Assembly (NCBI GenBank): GCA_037043015.1
Contig: CM073322.1
Location: forward strand, 7,513,601 to 7,577,600
Direction: 5' to 3'
From: Bryum argenteum
Lineage: Eukaryota; Streptophyta; Bryopsida; Bryales; Bryaceae
DNA length: 64,000 nt
Below the pieces are notes generated by a model that saw only the letters and a program-made list of their open reading frames with translations, searched no databases and was not told where the DNA came from. Below, piece after piece: positions 56,499 to 64,000 of the stretch (positions within the stretch are counted from its first letter, which is position 1; every line of letters begins with the position of its first letter). Position numbers and translations under genes: made by a program.

Positions 56499-57583
56499 CT
56501 AGACGGGCTTTGAGAAATTAGTTGGGCATCTGGATCGGGGGTGACCCTGCTCCTCGCACTCCCAACATTGGCCTTGGCGTTGAAACTCTTGCCGCTCCGC
56601 CGGTGTCTTTACCAAGGCCGTCGACTTCCTAGGATTTGATCCAAGGGCGTTGAGCTCTATTGAGACCTGGCCTGTTGTAGACGCAGAGGATCCAGGGTGT
56701 GGGAACCATTCTCTGGTTTGGTAGGCTGGTGTAGACAGAAATTGTCCACTCTTAGGTCCCATGGCCCAAAGCCGCTCATCTATTCGAGAAGATCTCGACA
56801 TCCATCCTTGGAGAGTTGTGGGTGGCTCTTGCGAGGTGGCTATTGCATGATGGACTTTGGTCTTCAGGCCCTGTCTAAAATGAGTGATGAGTGCTTCTTT
56901 GCACCACCCCACTTGGACTGCCAACCCATTGAAGGCCACTATGTAGGAAGCCACGCAAGCAGTTTGGCAAAGCACCAAAAGTCGATTTTGTGCGTGCCCC
57001 TTGCGGTCAACCGCTCTGAACACTGAGGATCTGAGATCACCCGTGCCAAAAATTCCTTGAACGAGACTAGAAGTGGGTGACTCCTCTTCTCGTCAAGCGC
57101 CTGCAGGAAGCGCATCGCTCTACTTTCCACCGTTCCAATCATGTAGGAGAGCGCACAAGTTATCTTTTGCTTGTCCGTTCTATATCCTTGAGGATTGTTG
57201 TCAAATTGTAGCCGAAGTTGCGCTAGCCAACTGTAAACGTCGCAACCTTTTTTACCTGAAAACTCCTTTGGTCGTACAATTTTTGTTACCCCCCTAGTCA
57301 TCGGTCCTTCTTAACTAGGTTGAGAAGGCACCAATAGGGGTGCGCCCGGAGGTCCTTGTATAGTGCCGCTACACCCCATACACTCCTGGACAATGTGAGG
57401 GATTGTTGCGTGCAGCCCCTGCACTTGTTGTTGGACGGTATGCAGAGCTTGGAGTTGTTGTTGGATGAACACTGTTAAGTCTGCTACTCCCTCCACCGGT
57501 AGCGTCGGATTCGTAACTAGAGGCGCCTCATTGAGCTCCATGACATAGTCTCTTTGCCTCTGTGCCTTGCACCGTGTCTCCAT
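56499..57583 (-). pseudogene. Gypsy gag remnant with CCHC zinc knuckle
   Basis: The minus strand shows the Gag core (RPKEFSGKKGCDVYSWLAQL at about 57220-57280, followed by the FDNNPQGYRTD segment) and a CCHC knuckle CWECEEQGHPRSRCP at about 56530-56575. A frame change near 56940-57020 separates two open pieces. Protease-like sequence should follow at about 56000-56300, but only fragments are visible. Confidence 0.8.
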
Positions 57584-58622
57584 AGTCTCTTAGCCTTCGC
57601 CAATTCTAGAACTCAGATCCAATCATGAAGGTGTTCGCCCCTCCACAGCTGTCTCATCTCATCAACAAAACTCCTTGGCTACGCCTCTGCACTTCTTTTA
57701 CCCGTGCCTTCTATTCCCTCTGGTTGCCTGACGGTCCAGTTCAACTCCTTTCGCTTGCGCTTCAAGCGGCGCTTGTCACGGGTCGTCTTACTACTGCCAT
57801 CTATTTTGGTACCAGCTTAAGCATTGTCTCGAGGAAGTAATTAGATAGAGAGGCCTCGTACTCAATGTCAGCGCCAAATTTGTCGGAGAAGTTAAGTCCA
57901 TCGTCCTCTCTTCTTGAATGCATTCGAGTTGTTCCGCGAACAATTGTTAATTCGCCAATCGGTCAGTACCTCAAATCATTTATCTTCCTGGACAGATGTT
58001 GGAATTGTCACAACAGTATTTACTCATGTTTCCTTTGGCATCGCAGATTGTTGCCCACATGAGAGCCGTCCGGATTTCAAACGGTAAGTCTGAGTCATTT
58101 TCCTGGCATCCTGTCTTCTCTGGTGAGCAAACTTTCCTTACAGAGCAGTATATGAATGCAAGCTTGTCACTGTCAGATTGATATAAGCATCTCTTTATTC
58201 TCGCCCTCCACTCTCCATCCAACAAAATCTCTTTGGGTCAAAGTTATGAGTTGTGCAACTAAGTGTGGATGGCTCAACATAGCTTTTACTTCTCTGACTT
58301 TTATTTCTTTGGATGTGGTTGAGATTGACTCACCCATGTCAACAAAATCAGCATGTGGTGCCCATCCATGTCAACGAATGCAGCATGTGGTGTCCCTTGT
58401 TGATTTCAATTTGCACAAGCTCCAATGTATTGTGATCTTAGGGCATCTATCCAACCCACCACTCTCCTCCTAATCAGCACTTTCTCGCCATTATTGCCAC
58501 ATTCTCAAGTTACTGTTGCATCTTAGAGTGCGTTCTCGAGCCATTGCTGCACGTCGGAGCTAAACCTGCATCATCATTCTCTATAAAACTGCTTATGGAG
58601 AATCAAATCGTCGACTGGACAT

Positions 58623-58814
58623 TATCTAAGACCAAGGCAGAAGAGAAACATGAATAAAACTAAATGCATAAATCATATAATAACGAAATGTCTTGTGAAA
58701 GAGCCTGCTTCTTTATTGGCTTAATACACGAGGAAGACGGCAGTTAAGACAGCCGCCATCCAACTGCTACTAACTGCCCCGGGCGTAAGCCCGGTTCTAA
58801 GCCTAGTCCTAACA
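58623..58814 (-). repeat. 5' LTR of the Gypsy element
   Basis: It is the homologue of 52668-52858. Its inner end has mutated from TG to TA on the plus strand. It is followed by the GTTGG duplication. Confidence 0.85.
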
Positions 58815-58959
58815 GTTGGTGTCATGGAGCGCAAAGAAGAGGGAGTGGTTTTGCGGATTGTCATTTAACAATGAGTTTCTTTTATTTATTTGATGACTTT
58901 CTCAATTCTATTTGTAATGTATCAATTAATTCAATTGATTGATTTTTATATGCCTTTGC

Positions 58960-60254
58960 AGAGGAAAATTGACGATTTCAAGACTCTGATCCATTCGGAT
59001 CAGACGCAGTATACGGAGCAATCTTGCAGGTTAAATTTGGATTGCATTATTTATTTAACCGTGAATTGAAGTTATTGCCTAGCCAATTGGCTTGGTTTAT
59101 TTATGTGGTTAGTCTTGTGCATTTTTGTTATTTAGTTTTTATTTTAACTTATGATATATATTACTATTTATACTTGTAATACTAATGTACAACATGTATG
59201 TACGGATGAGTGCTCCATTGGAAGATGAAACTTTACGAGAGGGAGATTGGAGGGTGCAGTGGACAAGAATAAAAGCAGTTGAGCAAGATGTTCGCAAATA
59301 TCACCAAGTGATATCTTCTATTACACTTACCGGAGATTTAGATCCTTAAGATCCAAATGCGGAGGCATGGGTAGATGCGGCTCTTGAAGATAATTACTAT
59401 TTAATATAACATATTTTTTATTTTGCAAGAGTGCCTTCACCATATAATACAACTATTAGAAAAAGCAAGTAAAAGGTACGTACTTATCATTTGTATATAA
59501 TTATTTAATCAGTGCTAGCATTTATTAATTTTTAATAATTTTTAGTGTTTTTGTTGTGTTTTTTATTTATTTATTTTGAGGTGGCTTAGCTTTGATTGGC
59601 CCATTTTGTGACAAAAGATGAGTTTATCCCATTTTATTTGCATATGTTTACAATCATCGTGAAGGATGCAAGGTAAGAAAGTGTATTTAAAATTTAAAAC
59701 TTAAATTCAAATAATAATTTAGCCTATATTTATTAAAAATGCTCATGATTTACTGGATTTCTTAAAATTACTTGGTCGGTTTCTCTATATGCTTATGCAA
59801 ACAAGTTCATAATCATCATTCTCAAAAAATATGTAGTAATTCTACTTGTTATAAATATTTGTTGGTTAAAAATGTATAGAAAATTATTTAATTGATTGTA
59901 AATCCAATATCTCTAAATTCATGATGATTGGTTAAATATTTTATTCAATAATAACAATAATTATTATTGAGTTTATTTTTTAAATTTATATCACGGACTA
60001 TTAAATTTCTAATTAACCACACAAAATGGAACGTGCAGGTATCCTTATGATTCCGACAAAAGTCTTTTCCAATGTAGTATGTGCATATGCCCCTCTAATA
60101 ATTTAAGCGATGTTGTTATAGATTTCCCAAATCGTACTGAGAGAACTACGAAGGCAGCAATGACTCAAATTTTCTCAGGTACACGAATACACCGTGTTGA
60201 AAAATCCAAAAATCAGTCTTTACATGCAATACAAGTAAGTATATGCTTAAATTG

Positions 60255-60317
<63 letters not shown>

Positions 60318-62510
60318 TATAAGAAGATGCATATAACATTATATTACTTTTGTATATATTTCTTTGTTGCCTTATTTGTTGATTTATATGGATACATTTT
60401 TTATATACTTCAGTGCATATATTTTTTGTTTAAACTCTTTGGGATAATGTGCTTTGTGGGAATTTGGTGGTGGTGACATAGATTTTGGAAATCCATATTT
60501 AGCTATCAATATAGACATGTTACACCAAGCAGACCTTGGAGTTTTTAAAACATTTGTGCACATTCTGTGAAGTATCACGAAATAGAAATCTTCTCAAATT
60601 CTTTTCGAACTAGGGAAAGGCTTTATTTGATTATAGATATTGGAATGTTCTATCAATTTTGGTTGTCGGGCATTGATTCGGGACAATTTTTTTGCTCAAA
60701 TGCAAATTTTGCCGCATTTGAGTATCGTTCTGTTATGCAAGTGAGTTGTATAATATATGTACAACTTTTGTTTATGATTTTTTGAGAATTGTGATTTTAG
60801 CAAAGAATCTTTACATTACAGTAGGAGAATATTTTGAACTTTGAATATAAGAAAATTTTGTACTTTGAAATAAAGAAAATAATATTCTTGTATTTGCATG
60901 TAACAGGTAATTGTATTTTGTATGATCGATTTGTTTGATCAAGAAATCGTAACCGATGTTGTTCAATTTTCAAATAACATCAAATGGCATGTTGTTTGAG
61001 AGAACACGTAGAAGAATCCTTAACAAGAATGAACTTTCTAATAAAAAGATATGTTTAAAAGTTTACAACCATCATTATAATATGGAGAACAAGTCAAGTT
61101 TTAACGATAATCTTAATTGAAAATTATCATTGTTTTCAAATTATTGACTTCAGTTTCATTTATATATTAATTTACTCTTTGTGTCTAACCTTGTATTTCT
61201 TTCTTATGGTTCATGATTTAATGGTTATAATTAGAGGGCGGTCGATACTTTCAAGCTCAAATTGTCGGATTGGGAAAATCTAATTTTCAATTGGTGAAAA
61301 TTCATGAAATGAGTCATCACAATGAAGCAATTCAAATATCTGGAGTTGCATTTGAATATAGTTTAAATGTGTATGAACATCTCCACACTGGATTAATGAA
61401 GATGGCATAGAGATCTGGCAATAAAAAAGATCACTTCAACTTTATTGTTAAACATAGTAGGAGGCTTTAAGCATTGAGAGAGAAAGCATTAAGAAGGGAG
61501 AGATTTTTACCTCCCTAGGGGAAGAACACACAACTAATTCAGGTATATATTGACAATAAAACATTTTATGAAATTTCTTCAACAATAAATTATTATACAA
61601 GAAATATTTGAATATCATAATAATATAATATACCATAATCAAAATTAAAGAGAATTAAAGAATAATATATATTAGATTTTTTTAAATTGATACAAATAAT
61701 CATAGTAAACATATGACTGTTGTAAATTGGTTTAATGAGGAGCATGTTATTTTCCCTTAAATAAACAACTTATTAAAAAGATTGACTTTGATGATTTGAT
61801 AGGCAACAGAGACAGCGAAACAAGTAGTGGGTGGATCTTTAGAGAATTTGCTTAAGTCGGACTTAAATACGAACGCAAGTGTAGAACATAGGGATATCCT
61901 TATTACAAAATTAACAAAGTTGCAGAAAATCTTGCGTAGTCAACAAAAGATTGCTTCAGAGTTGTAATTTCATTTCAATGCATTTTGCATGAAGTATGAA
62001 TTGGAAATAGCCTAGGTAAAAATTACATTTTTATCCATTTCATGTATTTTAGTTGTTAGCATGTGTAAACCAACAACATGTAATTTAATAAATGATTTGA
62101 ATCCATAGTTTTTTTATTGTATCTTCTTTAAAGTATCATTTATTATTGCACAGAGGAAGTGTATCACTATGAATACTATTATATAATATTATGTGCAGGT
62201 TTTACAACTTCATAGTCATTAGCTATAACACAAGATTTGACTTCACAGTTTGCAGATCGAGCTATGTATGCGCGTGCATCTTCAAACTTAAGATGAAAAC
62301 AATGAAAGGTATGGGCAACTCCAATTATTGTTTAAATGAGATATCATCACTAGGAAGGAGGATGTAAAAATCACAAAAGAATTGGCATTGTTAAGGATGT
62401 ATCAATATGTGAATAGCAATGAGGTTTGTCAGTGTGCCGTGATAAAATTTGGAGGACAACAAGCATCGTACATGGTTGCGGAAACATCTTCAATTATAAG
62501 GGTTGTGCAA
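58960..62510 (+). pseudogene. Plavaka-like transposase, multi-exon and decayed
   Basis: Coding-like pieces follow each other on the plus strand, several with proper splice borders: 58963-59028; 59206-59410 (WRVQWTRIKAVEQDVRKYHQ, stop at 59346, then DPNAEAWVDAALEDN); 60039-60235 (YPYDSDKSLFQCSMCICPSN, VIDFPNRTERT); 60495-60740 (YLAINIDMLHQADLGVFKTF, then frame-shifted to SNANFAAFEYRSVMQ); 61236-61475 (LVKIHEMSHHNEAIQISG, VYEHLHTGLMKMA); 61800-61966; and 62382-62500 (LLRMYQYVNSNEVCQCAV). The DMLHQADLG block and the following KIHE...YEHLH block resemble the core of Plavaka-type transposases, a CACTA-related group first described in fungi. Stops and frame changes show it is inactive. The family call is from memory of the motif order. 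Confidence 0.5.
60258..60316. repeat. (AT)n microsatellite
   Basis: About 28 uninterrupted AT dinucleotides lie within an intron-like gap of the Plavaka-like pseudogene. Confidence 0.97.
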
Positions 62511-63486
62511 GTTATTCTCCACTTTGGACACTATTTTGTAAAGTTTATTTTAATTTTGGGTAATAAAACTATTCAATATACTAAATAAAGCGCAAAATTT
62601 TAAAGAGCCACAACTCCTTCATCTTAACTCCATTTAGGACAAATGTATTTGGGTAGAGTCCCAAATAAAGTTTTGTTTGAGTAGTAAGAATTGCAAACCT
62701 GTAAGATATTGTATAAATTAATGAGATGCATTTTGGTGAAGGCACCTTGTGTTTGTGGATTTTCAAACATTAGGCCATTTAATGCCATTTAATGATAAAG
62801 TTTAATAACTGTCTGGTTGGAAGATTATTTATCCAAATAATTTTGGTATTAGATATGCAATGATGTTTCTGCAAAGAAAAAAGTCAAACAAATGAATGAT
62901 TTTTGACGAGCTATATTTCATCGACCATTAGATTTCAACTTTATTTATTTAGAATGGATTCAAATGCACAATTTTATTTTCACTAATGACACTCCTTATA
63001 CAATAATTTTTTAGAGTTGAAAGACCTCCGAGCGTTTGAGGGTTAAATAGCAGAGGGTCATGTGCGGCCCCTACAATAATGCATGCTATTCTTTTCTCTC
63101 TTTTTTTGTTTGTTATTTCTCATAATTTTATTTTGATTTTGTACCTATTTTTTTAACAATATCACATTATACAAAAATCTTCAAATACATTATCAAATAC
63201 GTCACCTCTTATTCATATCACACTTTCAGGTGAACCTGATGGTGTGACATTATCGAGGTCAAACTGTATGTCGTCAAAATGAAATATTTATGAAAGGAGA
63301 AGCCCACGTTTTTAGGACATTATGTTTTCAAATAATAAATAAATTTTGATGGTGAAAAAGAGAATCTTAAAGAATATCCTAATATCCACATTTTTGATAA
63401 ATTTCTCAGCATTCCGAAGAAAGACTCAAATATAAGGTAGAAGGTTTTATTTGTGATGACCGAGTACAATATTGCTTAGAACGAAA
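62511..63486. other. AT-rich spacer
   Basis: No coding potential is recognised. Confidence 0.35.
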
Positions 63487-63634
63487 TAAACCTAAAATCT
63501 TCAATATTTGAGTATGTATTCATTCTAAGAATTTAAGTTACTAAGTGTAATAGAAAAGTATAAACCTAAAATCTTCAATATATGAGTATGTATTCATTCT
63601 AAGAATTTAAGTTACTAAGTGTAATAGAAAAGTA
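63487..63634 (+). repeat. 74-bp tandem duplication
   Basis: TAAACCTAAAATCTTCAATA begins at 63487 and 63561. The copies are nearly identical (ATTTGAG against ATATGAG). Confidence 0.9.
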
Positions 63635-63667
63635 TAATGAGAATAAAAAGTAACAAGGCCTACGTAC

Positions 63668-63782
63668 GGCTCCCATATACATTCAATAAGCATTCCTTTT
63701 AAACTTTGTCAAAGGTTCAATACAGGCTCCCATATACATTCAATATGCATTCCTTTTAAGCTTTGTCTAAGGTTCAATACAG
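63668..63782 (+). repeat. 57-bp tandem duplication
   Basis: GGCTCCCATATACATTCAAT begins at 63668 and 63725, and a truncated third start (CAGGTTCC) lies at about 63780. It is followed by small palindromes (GTTTCTATACTGAAAC). Confidence 0.88.
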
Positions 63783-64000
63783 GTTCCTTATAGGAACGAT
63801 ATAAAAACTATATAGTAATTGTACAACTCTTTGTATTAATATAGTTTCTATACTGAAACGACTGTGTGTAGATTTTCTGTATCGAAAACATATTGAAATA
63901 AACTTGTACAAAATTAATAAAACTTGGCAATAATACACTTGGCAATAATACGCTTTCAGTGTAGTTAAGCTATAAGGGATAATTCATGATTACAAATGCA

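Larger units (their letters stand above)
52668..58814 (-). mobile_element. Decayed Ty3/Gypsy chromovirus-type retrotransposon
   Basis: LTR-like ends lie at 52668-52858 (3' LTR) and 58623-58814 (5' LTR), about 191-192 bp each. They are recognisably homologous but much diverged. TSD GTTGG is present at 52663-52667 and 58815-58819. Read on the minus strand the order is gag, protease, reverse transcriptase, RNase H, integrase, chromodomain, which defines Ty3/Gypsy. Multiple stops and frame changes show an old, dead copy. Confidence 0.9.

Overview
This window is nuclear DNA from a land plant. Introns are GT-AG, and coding exons sit as GC-richer islands in AT-rich, repeat-laden DNA. The proteins align with plant versions known to me: CCA-adding enzyme, V-ATPase subunit C, RHF2A-type RING ligase and G3BP. 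A plant-type tRNA-Trp and two U2 snRNA genes are present. The mixture of transposons, including a Plavaka-like transposase, makes me lean towards a bryophyte or another non-seed plant, but that is inference.

Layout. 45-3358 (+): CCA tRNA nucleotidyltransferase, 13 exons, with the window edge close to its start. 3.8-9.0 kb: a repeat island with a MITE, a pair of inverted ~230-bp repeat arms that bracket a young, internally deleted Copia element (271-bp LTRs, TSD CAACC), and a tRNA-derived SINE. 9958-12181 (+): V-ATPase subunit C, 11 exons. 13.0-18.2 kb: remains of a PIF/Harbinger element (an ORF1-like gene and a DDE transposase on opposite strands). A 2833-bp non-autonomous CACTA element (TSD ATT), carrying an array of ACGTGGC motifs, is inserted in the ORF1-like part. 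18.3-24.1 kb: gene-poor DNA with degenerate repeats and a second SINE copy. 24666-26871 (+): RING-H2 ligase. 28695-28766 (+): tRNA-Trp(CCA), perhaps inside a 5' UTR intron of the intronless unknown gene at 29688-30281 (+). 33461-34141 (-): unknown protein with a very acidic tail. 35.4-35.9 kb: decayed PARG-like macrodomain fragment. 36898-37088 and 37950-38141 (-): two U2 snRNA genes. 38248-40359 (-): RCC1-repeat protein whose seven introns are all phase 1. 42332-42437: Stowaway-like MITE with perfect 51-bp arms. 43646-46541 (+): G3BP-like NTF2/RRM/RGG protein. 47.4-52.6 kb: AT-rich spacer with a MULE-type MITE. 52668-58814 (-): decayed Gypsy chromovirus (TSD GTTGG). 58.9-62.5 kb (+): decayed Plavaka-like transposase, into or beside which the Gypsy inserted.

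The intact genes are mostly housekeeping or RNA-related (tRNA maturation, tRNA-Trp, spliceosomal U2, RNA-granule protein, proton pump, ubiquitin ligase). They do not form a pathway and each has its own promoter. Most of the unusual content is transposon biology: nested insertions with readable target-site duplications, and a CACTA element that carries a dense bZIP-type (ABRE-like) motif array. I found no convincing new multi-gene system. The best candidates for something undescribed are the CACTA motif array, the SINE family, the Plavaka-like element, the duplicated U2 pair, and the all-phase-1 RCC1 gene.
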